Assembly: GCF_014207985.1 (NCBI RefSeq)
Contig: NZ_JACHMI010000001.1
Span: 9,717,001-9,781,000, forward strand
Reading direction: 5' to 3'
Length of the DNA: 64,000 nucleotides
Origin: Nonomuraea rubra
Lineage (GTDB): Bacteria; Actinomycetota; Actinomycetes; Streptosporangiales; Streptosporangiaceae
Shown: piece after piece, positions 1-8,625 of the stretch
Position numbering within the stretch: position 1 is the first letter of the stretch
How the letters are laid out: the number at the start of each line of letters is the position of its first letter
The notes under the pieces: model-generated
The model's input: the letters and a program-made list of their open reading frames with translations, nothing else
Database searches by the model: none
What the model was told of the DNA's origin: nothing
Made by a program: the position numbers and the translations under genes

Positions 1-345
1 GGCCTGGCCGAGTGGGCGGACCGGCCCGCCGACCGGCTGCCGATCGGCCAGCAGCGGGCGCTGCAACTGGCCCGCGCCCTGTGCGCGCGGCCCCGGCTGC
101 TGCTGCTCGACGAGCCCGCCTCCGGGCTGCGCGGCGAGGAGCGCGAGCGGCTGGCGACGCTGGTGGAGGAGCTGCGGGCGGGCGGGCTGACGATCCTGCT
201 CATCGAGCACGACGTGGCGTTCGTGACCCGGCTGGCCGACCGCGTCGTGGTGCTCGACCTGGGCCGGGTCATCGCCGACGGCCCGCCGGCCGAGGTGCGC
301 GCCGACCCGCTGGTGCTGGCCGCCTACCTCGGACAGGCCTCATGA
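1..345 (+). CDS. livG: Branched-chain amino-acid-type ABC transporter ATPase (LivG-like), C-terminal part
   Basis: Only the last 114 residues are present; the gene starts left of the window. Visible ATP-binding-cassette elements are a signature-helix remnant (PIGQQRALQLARAL), Walker B LLLLDEPASGL and the H-loop LLIEHDVAFV. The tail after the H-loop (RVIADGPPAEVRADPLVLAAYLG) is the extended end typical of LivG, the cytoplasmic ATPase that powers uptake of branched-chain amino acids or related amides. The stop TGA overlaps the start of the next ATPase gene (ATGA), so the two are translationally coupled. The order LivG-LivF-LivH-LivM supports the family call. The substrate cannot be read from sequence, and no periplasmic binding protein lies in the window; it may be upstream. 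Confidence 0.9.
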   Translation, partial: GLAEWADRPADRLPIGQQRALQLARALCARPRLLLLDEPASGLRGEERERLATLVEELRAGGLTILLIEHDVAFVTRLADRVVVLDLGRVIADGPPAEVRADPLVLAAYLGQAS

Positions 346-1001
346 TCGACGTCCAGGACCTGGTGGTCTCGTACGGCACCGCGACCGCGCTGGACCACGT
401 CACGCTCACGGTCGCCGAGGGCGAGATGGTGGCCCTGCTCGGCCCGAACGGCGCCGGCAAGTCGACGCTGGCCAACACCCTGGCCGGGCTGCTCAAGCCC
501 GCCTCGGGCACGGTCCGCGTCGGCGGGCGGCTCGCGCTGATCCCCGAGGGCCGCCAGCTCTTCCCTGATCTCTCCGTCGCCGACAACCTGGCGCTGGGCG
601 GCTGGCGCTCCGGCCAGCGCGACCCCTCCCCCGTGTACGAGCTCCTGCCCCGCCTGGCCGAGCTCGCCTCGCGCAGGGCCGCGGTGCTGTCCGGCGGCGA
701 GCAGCAGATGGTGGCCTTCGGCCGGGCCATGATGGCGCGCCCCGACGCGCTGGTGGTGGACGAGCTGTCGCTCGGCCTGGCCCCCGGCGTCACCGCCGAC
801 CTGGCCGCGCACCTGGCCGAGCTGAACAGGACCCAGGGGCTGACCGTGCTGCTCATCGAGCAGAACGCTCGGCTGGCCTTCGAGCTGTGCCGGCGGGCGT
901 ACGTGCTGGAGTCGGGGCGGGTGGTGACCGAGGGCGAGAGCGCCGAGCTGGCCGGCGACCCGCGGGTGGCCAGCGCGTACCTGGGCGGGGCGATCACATG
1001 A
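342..1001 (+). CDS. livF: Branched-chain amino-acid-type ABC transporter ATPase (LivF-like)
   Basis: 219 residues, a normal LivF length. It is the second cytoplasmic ATPase of a Liv-type importer. Walker A GPNGAGKST lies near residues 34-42, the ABC signature LSGGEQQ near 130, Walker B ALVVDELSLGLAP follows, and the H-loop region reads LLIEQNARLAF with the Q-N-A that LivF uses instead of the usual histidine context. The ATG at 342 overlaps the preceding stop, which fixes the start. A longer open frame upstream in this frame overlaps livG and is not used. The permease genes follow after 58 bases. Confidence 0.93.
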   Translation: MIDVQDLVVSYGTATALDHVTLTVAEGEMVALLGPNGAGKSTLANTLAGLLKPASGTVRVGGRLALIPEGRQLFPDLSVADNLALGGWRSGQRDPSPVYELLPRLAELASRRAAVLSGGEQQMVAFGRAMMARPDALVVDELSLGLAPGVTADLAAHLAELNRTQGLTVLLIEQNARLAFELCRRAYVLESGRVVTEGESAELAGDPRVASAYLGGAIT

Positions 1002-1059
1002 CGCGGGGCTGTCACGCGAGGCGGAGATCTCGGGCGAGCGGCGAGGGGGCGATCCGGCC

Positions 1060-1920
1060 GTGAGCGCATTCCTCACCTACCTCCTGAACGGGCTCGCGGT
1101 CGGCTCGGCGATCGCGCTCATCGCCAGCGGCCTGGTCGTCATCCACCGCGTCACCGGCGTGGTGAACTTCGCGCAGGGCACGTTCGCCGTGGTCGCGGGC
1201 CTGTGCACGTCCTCGCTGCTCGGGCTGGGCTTCCCGCACGGGGTCAGCGAGGTGGCCGCCGTCCTTGCCGCGGCGCTGGCGGGCCTGCTGACCGGGCTGG
1301 CCGCCGTCGGCAGGCCGGGCACCAGCCCGCTGTCGGCCCTGATCGTCACGCTCGGCGTGGGCGTGCTCGCGTACGCGGTCGAGATCGTGCTCTGGGGCGA
1401 CCAGCCGCGCTCGGCGCCCGGCCTGGCCGGCTCGGTGACGCTGGTGGGGGCCCGCATCCAGACCCAGCACCTGCTCGTCATCGGCGTGGCCGCGGCCACG
1501 TTCGTGCTGCTCGCGCTCTTCTTCGGCCGCACCTACCTGGGCAAGGCGCTGACCGCGTGCGCCTCCAACCCGTACGCCGCCCGCGTCGTCGGCATCGACA
1601 CCCGGCGGATGGGGCTGCTGGCGTTCGCGCTCGGCGGCCTGCTCGGCGGCATCGCGGGGGTGCTGGTCACGCCGCTGCGGCCGATCTCGTTCGACACCGA
1701 CGTCACCCTCATCGTGAACGGCTTCGCCGCCGCCGTCTTCGGCGCGCTCACCCGGCCCGTGGTCACGCTCGCCGGCGCGCTGCTGCTGGGCGTGGCCGAG
1801 ACCATGGCCGCCGGGTACGGCTACGGCTCGCACCAACTGGAGGTCGCGCTGGGTCTCATGCTCGTCGTCATGATCGTGCAGGCCGGCCGCCGCTCGACCA
1901 TCTCCCAGGAGTCCACATGA
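1060..1920 (+). CDS. livH: Branched-chain amino-acid-type ABC transporter permease (LivH-like)
   Basis: 286 residues with about eight hydrophobic membrane segments, the usual LivH size. The opening NGLAVGSAIALIASGLVVIH and the following GVVNFAQG motif are characteristic of LivH/BraD permeases, which form one half of the membrane channel. The GTG start has a purine-rich AGGGGG about ten bases upstream. The stop overlaps the ATG of the next permease gene, so LivH and LivM are co-translated. It belongs to the same operon as the two ATPases upstream. Confidence 0.92.
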   Translation: MSAFLTYLLNGLAVGSAIALIASGLVVIHRVTGVVNFAQGTFAVVAGLCTSSLLGLGFPHGVSEVAAVLAAALAGLLTGLAAVGRPGTSPLSALIVTLGVGVLAYAVEIVLWGDQPRSAPGLAGSVTLVGARIQTQHLLVIGVAAATFVLLALFFGRTYLGKALTACASNPYAARVVGIDTRRMGLLAFALGGLLGGIAGVLVTPLRPISFDTDVTLIVNGFAAAVFGALTRPVVTLAGALLLGVAETMAAGYGYGSHQLEVALGLMLVVMIVQAGRRSTISQEST

Positions 1921-2897
1921 CCAGGCGGCTGAGGCTCGCGGCCGGGCTGCTGGTCGCCGTCGTGACGCTCGTCCTGCCCGCCGTGCTCGACGACAGCGCG
2001 CTGGCCGTCTACATCCTGCTCGGCCTGGCCGCCATGGTCACGGTCGGGGTGTCGCTGCTCATGGGGTACGCCGGGCAGGTGTCGCTGGGCCAGGGCGCCT
2101 TCTACGCCATCGGCGCCTACACCGCGGCCCTGCTGGCGCTGAACGGCGCTCCCCCGCTGGCCGGCCTGGTGGCCGCCCCCGTGGCCGCCGCGATCTCCGC
2201 CCTGGTCATCGGCGTCCCCCTGCTGCGCCTGCGCGGCCACCACCTCGCCTTCGCCACGCTCGCCATGCAGCTCATCCTGCTGTCGCTGGCGGGGCAGCTC
2301 GAGTTCACCGGCGGGGACATCGGGCTGCAGGGCATCCCGCAGTTCGGGGTGGGCTCCTTCGAGGCCACGAGCGCCTCGGTGTACGCGTACCTGACGTGGG
2401 CGGGCCTGGCCCTGGTCATGCTCGTCACCCACAACGTCATCGCCTCCCGCCCCGGCCGCGCACTGCGGGCCCTGGCCACCAGCGAGACGGCGGCGGCGTC
2501 CTCCGGGATCCCGGTGGGACGGTACAAGCTGGTGGTCTTCGCCCTGTCGGCCACGTTCGCGGGGCTGGCCGGGGGGATCTACTGCTTCTACACGGGGTAC
2601 GTGGCGCCGGGGTCGTTTCCCGTGCTCATCTCGATCCAGTACATCGTGATGGCGGTGGTCGGGGGGCTGGGGACGATCTGGGGGGCCGTGGTGGGGGCCA
2701 CCGCGATCACCCTGCTGGTGCAGGGGCTCGATCTGCTGGCGTCCTTGCCGGGGATGCCGACGTACGCGCCCAGCGTGTTGTCGTACGCGGTTTACGCGCT
2801 CGTGCTGATCGTGGTGGTGCTGTTCATGCCCCACGGGCTGGTCCCGGCCGTCTCCGGCCGCCTGTCGAGGAAGCGGGCGCGGACGCCGTATCGGTGA
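1917..2897 (+). CDS. livM: Branched-chain amino-acid-type ABC transporter permease (LivM-like)
   Basis: 326 residues, multi-spanning. The motif MGYAGQVSLGQGAFYAIGAYTAAL near residue 43 is the LivM hallmark, and VGGLGTIWGAVVGA near residue 250 is the second conserved permease loop. It pairs with LivH to form the translocation pore. The ATG at 1917 sits inside the livH stop (ATGA). Its TGA stop lies inside the inverted-repeat operator at 2890-2906, so this transporter operon abuts the promoter of the next gene. Confidence 0.92.
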   Translation: MTRRLRLAAGLLVAVVTLVLPAVLDDSALAVYILLGLAAMVTVGVSLLMGYAGQVSLGQGAFYAIGAYTAALLALNGAPPLAGLVAAPVAAAISALVIGVPLLRLRGHHLAFATLAMQLILLSLAGQLEFTGGDIGLQGIPQFGVGSFEATSASVYAYLTWAGLALVMLVTHNVIASRPGRALRALATSETAAASSGIPVGRYKLVVFALSATFAGLAGGIYCFYTGYVAPGSFPVLISIQYIVMAVVGGLGTIWGAVVGATAITLLVQGLDLLASLPGMPTYAPSVLSYAVYALVLIVVVLFMPHGLVPAVSGRLSRKRARTPYR

Positions 2898-2906
2898 AAT
2901 CACCGG
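2890..2906. promoter_or_regulatory. Operator 1: CGGTGA-AA-TCACCG palindrome before the LuxR-type gene
   Basis: ATCGGTGAAATCACCGG contains two 6-bp arms around AA. The exact reverse complement of all 17 bases occurs at 5836-5852 before the polyesterase gene. Downstream, TAACACTGGCGACA (2935-2948) matches GAACAATGGCGACA (5873-5886) at 12 of 14 positions and looks like a shared -10 and start region. If transcription starts at the ATG (2948), the operator centre is near -49 and the mRNA would be leaderless. No binding data exist; this is inference from symmetry and repetition. Confidence 0.7.
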
Positions 2907-2947
2907 CCACTCTTTCAGTCCTGACATCCGCGCGTAACACTGGCGAC

Positions 2948-5827
2948 ATGTCCTCTGACAAGCCTGTCTTACGCGGCCGGGGCGAGGCGGAAGGTGCGCT
3001 GCTGCGGCTGCTCGACCTCGCCCGCGACGGCTCCGGCGGGGCGCTGCTGCTCGTGGGCGCGCCGGGGATGGGGAAGACGGCGCTGCTCGGCCTGGCCGCC
3101 GCGCACGCCGCTGCCGGCTTCCGCGTGCTGCGGGTCTCGGGGGTGGAGTCGGAGTCGCGGCTGCCGTACGCCGGGCTGCACGGCCTGCTGCGGCCGGTCG
3201 CGGCGGGCGCCGCCTCCCTGCCCGGCGCGCAGGCCCGCGCCCTGATGGCGGCGCTGGAGTCCGGTACGGGCGCCGGCGGGCTGGCGTTGCCCGCGGCCGT
3301 GCTCGGGCTGCTGTCGGCGGTGGCCGCCGAGCAACCCGTGCTGGCCTGCGTGGACGACGTGGACCTGCTGGACGACGACAGCAGGGAGGTGCTGTCGTTC
3401 GTGGCCAGGCGCGTGTCGGGGGAACGCGTGGCGCTGCTGTTCACGGCCAGGGAAGGCGAGCGGGCGCCGGAGGGCGTGCCGGCTCCGGAAGGCGCGCGCC
3501 GGGTGCCGGGCGCCCGCGTACGGGCGTCGGGCGGGCTGGAAGGACTTTCCAGGCGGACGCTGGGCGGGCGGGGAGAAGCTCCCGCGCGGACGCTCGGCGG
3601 GCTGGAAGGGGTTCCCGCGCAGACCCTCGCCGGGCTGGATGCGGCGGCCGTGCGGGAGCTGGCCACGGACCTGGCGCCGGGGAAGGTGGCCGAGGACCTG
3701 CTGGCGGCACTGGACCAGATCGCGCACGGCAACCCGCTCGCGCTGGCCGAGCTGATCGGCGCGCTCACCCCCGACCAGCTCGCCGGCGTCGCCGCGCCGC
3801 CCGTCACGCTGCCCAAGGGCGGCCGGTTGTGGCGCGAGCACGCCGGCCGGCTCGCGGCCCTGCCCGCGCAGGCCCAGCGGCTGCTCCTGCTGATCGCCGC
3901 CGACCCCGGCCTCGACCTGCCCACGCTGATCCGCGCCGCCCGCCCGTCGTGCGCGCTCACGGTGCTGGAGCCGGCCGAGCGGGCGGGCGTCCTGCACTCC
4001 ACCGGCGACCGGTACGACTTCCGCGACCCCGCCATGCGCGGCGTCGTCTACTACGGCGCGTCCCTGCTACGGCGGCGCAGCGCCCACCGCCTGCTGGCGA
4101 GCCTCCTGGAAGCCGGCACGCAGGCGGACGAGTCGCAGCGCCTGCGCCGCGCCTGGCACCGGGCCTGCGCGCTCGACGGCCCCGCGGCCTCCCTGGCCGA
4201 CGACCTGGCCGCCGCCGCCCTGGACGCCCGCCCCGCCCACACCCACCCCGAGCCGTACCTGGCCCTGGAACGCGCCGCCGAGCTCACCGACCCGCACGAC
4301 CCGGCCAAGGCCGAGCGCCTGGCCGCCGCCGCCCGGTACGCGTGGGTGGCCGGGCGCCCCCAGATGGCCCGTTCCCTGCTGGCCAGGCTGCGCAACCTCA
4401 CGGCCCCCGACGAGCTGAGGGCGCACGTACAGCTGTTGCACGGCAGCCTGGAGCTGCTGGGCGGCGAGACGGGCAGCGCCCGCGAGGAGCTGCTGGCGGC
4501 GGCCACCTGGCTCCTGGAGAGCCACCGCATGCTGGGCGTGCGCGCGCTGGTGCGGGCCGCCGACGCCAGTTACCGCGCGGGCGACAACCGGGCGTTCATC
4601 GCGATCGCCCGCCAGGCGGCCGCCCTGCGCCGCCCGGACGAGCCGGTGCCGACGCAGCTCATGTTCGAGTACCTCGCGGGCATGGCCTCCACGTTCAGCG
4701 GCTCCCACCAGGAGGCGGCGGCGCCGCTGCGCCGGGTGGTCGAGCTGGCCGGGTCCGTACGCGATCCCGCCGTGCTGGTGTGGGCATGCGTGGCCAGCAT
4801 GCTGCTCGGTGAGGACGCCACCGCCCACCGGCTGTCGGCCCGCGCCATCGAGGCGGCCCGCGCACGCGGCGCGGCCTCGGCCATGCCGCAGCTCCTGGAG
4901 TACATGATCTACCCGGAGATCTGGATGGGCCGGTACGCCGCCGTCGCCACCACCGCCGCCCAGGGCCTGCGCCTGGCGCAGGAGACCGGCCAGCTCAACA
5001 CGGCGGCCCAGCACCTGGCCTGGCTGGCGATCACGGCGGCCGTCGAGGGCGACCAGGAGACGTGCCGGGTGCGCGCCGACGCCGCCATCGGCCTGGCCGA
5101 CGCCCACGACCTGGGCATCGCGGGCGCGATCGGCAACTGGGCGCTGGCCTACCTGGACCTGGCCGCCGGCCGTCCCGCCGATGCGGCCAACCGGCTGCGG
5201 GCCGAGCGCCGCAACAGCAACCACGTCGTCATCCGGGTCATGGCCACGCCGCACTTCATCGAGGCGTGCGCGCGTACCGGCGACCACGAGGCGGCGGGGG
5301 CCGCGCTGCGGGTGCTGGAGCGCTGGGTGGGCAGCACGCGCAGCCCGGACCTGCGCGCGCTGGTGTCCCGCTGCCGCGCGCTGCTGGCGGGGCCGGGCGA
5401 GTCGGAGGAACTGTTCCGGGAGGCGCTCGACCTGCACGGGCAGGGCGTGTACGAGTTCGAGGCGGCCCGCACCAGGCTCCTGTACGGCAGCGCGCTGCGC
5501 CGCGACCGCCGCCCGGGAGCGGCCAGGACGCACCTGCACTCGGCGCTGGAGACGTTCGAACGCTACGGCGCCCGGCTGTGGACCGAGCAGGCCAGGACCG
5601 AGCTGCGGGCCTCCGGCGACCCCGTGCGCCCGGCCCTCGACGCGACGACCGGCCAGCTCACGGCCCAGCAGCTGCAGATCGCCCGCATGGTCGCCGAGGG
5701 CGCCACGAACAAGGAGGTGGCCGAGCAGCTCTTCCTGAGCCGCCGCACCGTCGAGCACCACCTCAGGAACATCTTCAGCCGCCTCGGCATCCGCTCCCGC
5801 GTCGAACTGGTAAGGCTCATGTCCTGA
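2948..5827 (+). CDS. LuxR-family transcriptional regulator with AAA/STAND ATPase domain (LAL type)
   Basis: 959 residues. Walker A GAPGMGKT is at residues 37-44 and Walker [15 protein letters not shown] near 131-145, followed by a long helical, TPR-like sensor region. A C-terminal LuxR helix-turn-helix spans about residues 900-957 ([20 protein letters not shown], then [17 protein letters not shown]). Such large ATP-binding LuxR (LAL) proteins are ligand-responsive activators. ATG 2948 was chosen because it follows the -10-like element and no reading upstream looks conserved. Residues 196-228 hold three 11-residue tandem repeats. Matching operators flank the gene and precede the polyesterase gene, so it probably controls itself and that gene. 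The effector is unknown. Confidence 0.9.
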   Translation: MSSDKPVLRGRGEAEGALLRLLDLARDGSGGALLLVGAPGMGKTALLGLAAAHAAAGFRVLRVSGVESESRLPYAGLHGLLRPVAAGAASLPGAQARALMAALESGTGAGGLALPAAVLGLLSAVAAEQPVLACVDDVDLLDDDSREVLSFVARRVSGERVALLFTAREGERAPEGVPAPEGARRVPGARVRASGGLEGLSRRTLGGRGEAPARTLGGLEGVPAQTLAGLDAAAVRELATDLAPGKVAEDLLAALDQIAHGNPLALAELIGALTPDQLAGVAAPPVTLPKGGRLWREHAGRLAALPAQAQRLLLLIAADPGLDLPTLIRAARPSCALTVLEPAERAGVLHSTGDRYDFRDPAMRGVVYYGASLLRRRSAHRLLASLLEAGTQADESQRLRRAWHRACALDGPAASLADDLAAAALDARPAHTHPEPYLALERAAELTDPHDPAKAERLAAAARYAWVAGRPQMARSLLARLRNLTAPDELRAHVQLLHGSLELLGGETGSAREELLAAATWLLESHRMLGVRALVRAADASYRAGDNRAFIAIARQAAALRRPDEPVPTQLMFEYLAGMASTFSGSHQEAAAPLRRVVELAGSVRDPAVLVWACVASMLLGEDATAHRLSARAIEAARARGAASAMPQLLEYMIYPEIWMGRYAAVATTAAQGLRLAQETGQLNTAAQHLAWLAITAAVEGDQETCRVRADAAIGLADAHDLGIAGAIGNWALAYLDLAAGRPADAANRLRAERRNSNHVVIRVMATPHFIEACARTGDHEAAGAALRVLERWVGSTRSPDLRALVSRCRALLAGPGESEELFREALDLHGQGVYEFEAARTRLLYGSALRRDRRPGAARTHLHSALETFERYGARLWTEQARTELRASGDPVRPALDATTGQLTAQQLQIARMVAEGATNKEVAEQLFLSRRTVEHHLRNIFSRLGIRSRVELVRLMS
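3533..3631 (+). repeat. 33-bp in-frame tandem repeat inside the LuxR-type gene
   Basis: Three imperfect consecutive 33-bp units encode [22 protein letters not shown] and [11 protein letters not shown]. They lengthen a loop after the ATPase core. The phase is kept, so the protein is not disrupted. It looks like a slippage expansion. Confidence 0.8.
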
Positions 5828-5835
5828 TGACACGA

Positions 5836-5852
5836 CCGGTGATTTCACCGAT
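5836..5852. promoter_or_regulatory. Operator 2: exact inverted copy of operator 1, before the polyesterase gene
   Basis: CCGGTGATTTCACCGAT is the reverse complement of 2890-2906. If transcription starts near 5886, by analogy with the matching promoter at 2935-2948, the palindrome centre lies near -42.5, the classical position for LuxR-type activators overlapping the -35 region. This links the preceding LuxR-type regulator to the downstream secreted hydrolase. Confidence 0.7.
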
Positions 5853-5924
5853 GCACGGCTGACTGCGCATCCGAACAATGGCGACAGACAGCAGTCACCC
5901 TCGATGAGCAGGGAGTATGACGAC

Positions 5925-6815
5925 GTGCAGCTTTCCACCCCCCGGTTCGGCGCGCGAACGTTGACCAAGCTCGCCCTCACCGTCTCACTGGCCGGCGGCG
6001 CCCTGATGGCCGCCTCCCCCGCCCAGGCACAGGGCCCGTACGACCGTGGCCCCGACCCCACGGACGCCATCCTCGAAGCCAGCCGCGGCCCGTTCAGCAC
6101 CTCGCAGACCAGCGTCTCCTCGCTGAGCGTGAGCGGCTTCGGCGGCGGCACCATCTATTACCCGACCGACACCAGCCAGGGCACGTTCGGCGCGATCGCC
6201 ATCTCACCGGGGTACACGGCCAGGTGGTCCAGCCTGTCGTGGCTCGGCCCGCGGATCGCCTCGCACGGCTTCGTCGTGATCGGCATCGAGACCAACTCGC
6301 TCTACGACCAGCCCGCCAGCCGGGGCCGCCAGCTCCTGGCGGCGCTCGACTACCTGGTCGAGGACAGTTCGGCCACGGTACGCAGCCGCATCGACCCGTC
6401 GCGGCTCGCGGTCGCCGGCCACTCGATGGGCGGCGGCGGCACCCTGGAGGCGGCCAACGACCGGCCGTCACTCCAGGCGGCCGTCCCGCTCGCGCCCTGG
6501 AACCTGCAGAAGTCGTGGTCGGGGATCCGCGTCCCGACGATGATCATCGGTGGTGAGAGCGACTCGATCGCCTCCGTCAGCACCCACTCGGAGCCGTTCT
6601 ACAACAGCATCCCGTCCTCGTCGGAGAAGGCGTACCTGGAGCTGAACAACGCCAGCCACTTCTTCCCGCAGACCACCAACACCACGATGGCCAAGTCGAT
6701 GGTGTCCTGGCTGAAGCGGTTCGTCGACGACGACACCCGCTACGAGCGGTTCCTGTGCCCGCCGCCCAGCGGGCTGTCGATCGAGGAGTATCGCCACACC
6801 TGCCCCAGCTCCTGA
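5925..6815 (+). CDS. Secreted cutinase / PET-hydrolase-like polyesterase
   Basis: 296 residues from GTG 5925, chosen because GCAGGGAG lies about nine bases upstream; the in-frame ATG at 5904 has no ribosome-binding site. A Sec signal (residues 1-35, ending SPAQA) precedes a mature alpha/beta hydrolase closely resembling Thermobifida cutinases: [27 protein letters not shown] and [11 protein letters not shown]. The triad is Ser167 (GHSMG), Asp213 (ESDSIAS) and His245 (NASHF). Trp192 and the His221/Phe225 pair match actinobacterial type I PET hydrolases, not the Ser/Ile pair of Ideonella PETase. Cys278 and Cys293 probably form the conserved terminal disulfide. The family hydrolyses cutin and aliphatic or aromatic polyesters. 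Activity here is predicted. Confidence 0.93.
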   Translation: MQLSTPRFGARTLTKLALTVSLAGGALMAASPAQAQGPYDRGPDPTDAILEASRGPFSTSQTSVSSLSVSGFGGGTIYYPTDTSQGTFGAIAISPGYTARWSSLSWLGPRIASHGFVVIGIETNSLYDQPASRGRQLLAALDYLVEDSSATVRSRIDPSRLAVAGHSMGGGGTLEAANDRPSLQAAVPLAPWNLQKSWSGIRVPTMIIGGESDSIASVSTHSEPFYNSIPSSSEKAYLELNNASHFFPQTTNTTMAKSMVSWLKRFVDDDTRYERFLCPPPSGLSIEEYRHTCPSS

Positions 6816-6824
6816 TCGTCCCTC

Positions 6825-6858
6825 CCGATGGCGGCCGCAGGCGAGCGGCCGCCATCGG
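6825..6858. terminator. Perfect 14-bp stem-loop between convergent genes
   Basis: CCGATGGCGGCCGC, a six-base loop, then the exact complementary arm. It lies ten bases after the polyesterase stop and six bases before the stop of the convergent AhpD-like gene, so it probably terminates both. There is no strong U tract, as is common in actinomycetes. Confidence 0.8.
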
Positions 6859-6863
6859 CCTGT

Positions 6864-7415
6864 TCACACCTCCCAGGCCCGGCCCGCGAGCGCGGCGTCG
6901 AGGGGCGTGCCGGTCACGTTCGCGACCCAGTTCGCCAGGGTCGTGAACGCGGCCTGGGTGATCACCTCCAGCACCTGGGCCTGGGTGAACCCGGCGGCCA
7001 GCACCGCGTCCAGCTCGCCCCGCCCGACGAGGCCGCCGGTCCGCAGGAGCGCCCTGGCGAAGGCGGCCAGCGTGGCGGCCCGCTCGTCCGGCAGGTCGTC
7101 CTTGCCCGCCCGCAGCGCCTCGATCACCTCCGGCGCCAGGCCGGCCCGCTCGGCGAACGCGGAGTGCGCGGCCACGGACCACGCGCACCGGTTCGCCACG
7201 CTGACCGCGAGCCCGGCCACCTCCCGCTCGGCGGCGGTGAGCTCGGTCTGCCGCAGCGCCCGCTGCAACTGGTTGAACCCGTCGATCGCGACCGGGGAGC
7301 CGGCGATCTGCCCGGCCAGGTTGGGCACGAACCCCACCCGCCGCCGCAGCTCGTCCAGCGGCTGCCGGGACGCCTCCGGCGCCGACTCGACGGAGTGAAC
7401 GGTGAAGACGGTCAT
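6864..7415 (-). CDS. Carboxymuconolactone decarboxylase / AhpD-like protein
   Basis: 183 residues. The ATG at 7415 is set by GGAGG six bases upstream. The all-helical AhpD fold is indicated by VGFVPNLAGQIAGSP near residue 25 and by the active-site helix NRCAWSVAAHSAF near residue 80. AhpD-type peroxidase-related proteins use a CxxC pair plus a downstream His; here the second Cys is Ser (C-A-W-S), so classic disulfide redox chemistry is doubtful, although the His is kept. It is divergent from an XRE-type regulator 125 bases away, which probably controls it. The substrate is unknown. Confidence 0.85.
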   Translation of the reverse strand: MTVFTVHSVESAPEASRQPLDELRRRVGFVPNLAGQIAGSPVAIDGFNQLQRALRQTELTAAEREVAGLAVSVANRCAWSVAAHSAFAERAGLAPEVIEALRAGKDDLPDERAATLAAFARALLRTGGLVGRGELDAVLAAGFTQAQVLEVITQAAFTTLANWVANVTGTPLDAALAGRAWEV

Positions 7416-7540
7416 CTCATGACCTCCATCGGGATGGCCAGGAGCTCGCCCCCTGGCCGGGATCCTCACTGTCGGCGGCTCCGCGCGGCGTTCCAATTCC
7501 CCGCGAGGGAAGTGCGCGCGGGCGGCGGAGGCCGTTCACT

Positions 7541-8314
7541 GTGGGGGTGAGCACACCACTCGGCGAGCTGCTGCGCCACTGGCGGCGGGTACGGCGGATG
7601 AGCCAGCTCGCCCTCGCCCACCACGCCCAGGTCTCGCCGCGCCACCTCAGCTTCGTCGAGAGCGGCCGCTCCACCCCCAGCCGCGAATGGATCATGACCC
7701 TGGCGGGCGCGCTCCAGGTCCCGCTCCGCGAGCGCAACGACCTGCTCCTGGCGGCCGGATACGCCCCCCTCTACCGGGAGTCGGCCATCGCCGAGCCCGC
7801 CATGGCCACGATCCGGGCGGCCCTGGACCGCGTGCTGGCCCACCACGAGCCCTACCCGGCCGTGGTCATGGACCGCCACTGGAACCTCACCCAGGCCAAT
7901 CGCTCCGCCGAGGTGATGTTCGCCCGCCTGCGCGGCACCCCGCCCGCGACCGCCTCCGCCAACGTGATCAGGCTCATGTTCGACCCGCGAGAGCTGCGCC
8001 CGCACGTCGCCAACTGGGACGAGGTCGCCCCCGCCCTCATCCAGCGCGTGCACCGCGAGGCCGTCGGCGGCATCCCGGACGCCACCACGCGGGCCCTCCT
8101 GGAGGAGGTCCTTCCTCCAGGTTGGCGCGAGCTCGACCGTACGGCCCCGCTCGTGCCCGTCATCCCGGTCACCTTCGCCAAGGACGGCCTGACCGTCAGC
8201 TACTTCTCCATGATCACCACGGTCGGCACCCCGCAGGACATCACGGCCCAGGAGCTGCGCGTCGAGAGCTTCTACCCCGCCGACCGGGAGACCGAGCGGC
8301 ATCGCTGGACGTGA
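7541..8314 (+). CDS. XRE-family transcriptional regulator with MmyB-like ligand-binding domain
   Basis: 257 residues. The N-terminal helix-turn-helix is LGELLRHWRRVRRMSQLALA with SPRHLSFVESGRSTPSREWI. The C-terminal half (VMDRHWNLTQANRSAEVMF, NVIRLMFDPRELRPHVANWD) is the MmyB-like domain, which is thought to bind small hydrophobic ligands. Actinomycete members usually repress a divergent oxidoreductase gene; the divergent AhpD-like gene fits. GTG 7541 or the in-frame GTG 7547 are both possible starts; neither has a clear ribosome-binding site. The stop overlaps the following short GNAT frame. Confidence 0.88.
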   Translation: MGVSTPLGELLRHWRRVRRMSQLALAHHAQVSPRHLSFVESGRSTPSREWIMTLAGALQVPLRERNDLLLAAGYAPLYRESAIAEPAMATIRAALDRVLAHHEPYPAVVMDRHWNLTQANRSAEVMFARLRGTPPATASANVIRLMFDPRELRPHVANWDEVAPALIQRVHREAVGGIPDATTRALLEEVLPPGWRELDRTAPLVPVIPVTFAKDGLTVSYFSMITTVGTPQDITAQELRVESFYPADRETERHRWT

Positions 8315-8625
8315 ACCGCGTACCGTGGCCGTCGTTCTCCTACTACGGCCCCTCGCCGAGCCACCCCGGCTCGGTGGAGATCTTCGGCTTCTACGGCCAT
8401 CCGGACGGCTGGGGCAGCGGCATCGCGCAGGCCCTGATGACCGCGACCCTGGACGGCATCCGTTCGGCGGGCTCCGGCCACGTCCACCTGTGGACGCTGC
8501 GCGACACCCCGCAGCCGCACCGCTTCCACGCCAAGAGCGGCCTCACCCGGTCGGGCACCGTCCGCACCTACGACTGCGGCGACGGCAACCCGCTCCACCA
8601 GGTGGAGTACGAGCTGACGCTCTAG
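8311..8625 (+). CDS. Half-length GNAT acetyltransferase domain protein (possible remnant)
   Basis: 104 residues starting GTG 8311, which overlaps the stop of the regulator upstream. It contains the acetyl-CoA-binding motif region (WGSGIAQALMTATL) and the later GNAT strands (VHLWTLRDTPQPHRFHAKSG with LTRSGTVRTYDC). GNAT enzymes are usually 140-180 residues and the N-terminal alpha1/alpha2 substrate half is missing, so this is either a minimal C-terminal GNAT or a decayed gene. The RDTPQ..RFH.K.GL segment is typical of actinobacterial GNATs. Its stop overlaps the convergent gene's stop. Confidence 0.6.
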   Translation: MNRVPWPSFSYYGPSPSHPGSVEIFGFYGHPDGWGSGIAQALMTATLDGIRSAGSGHVHLWTLRDTPQPHRFHAKSGLTRSGTVRTYDCGDGNPLHQVEYELTL

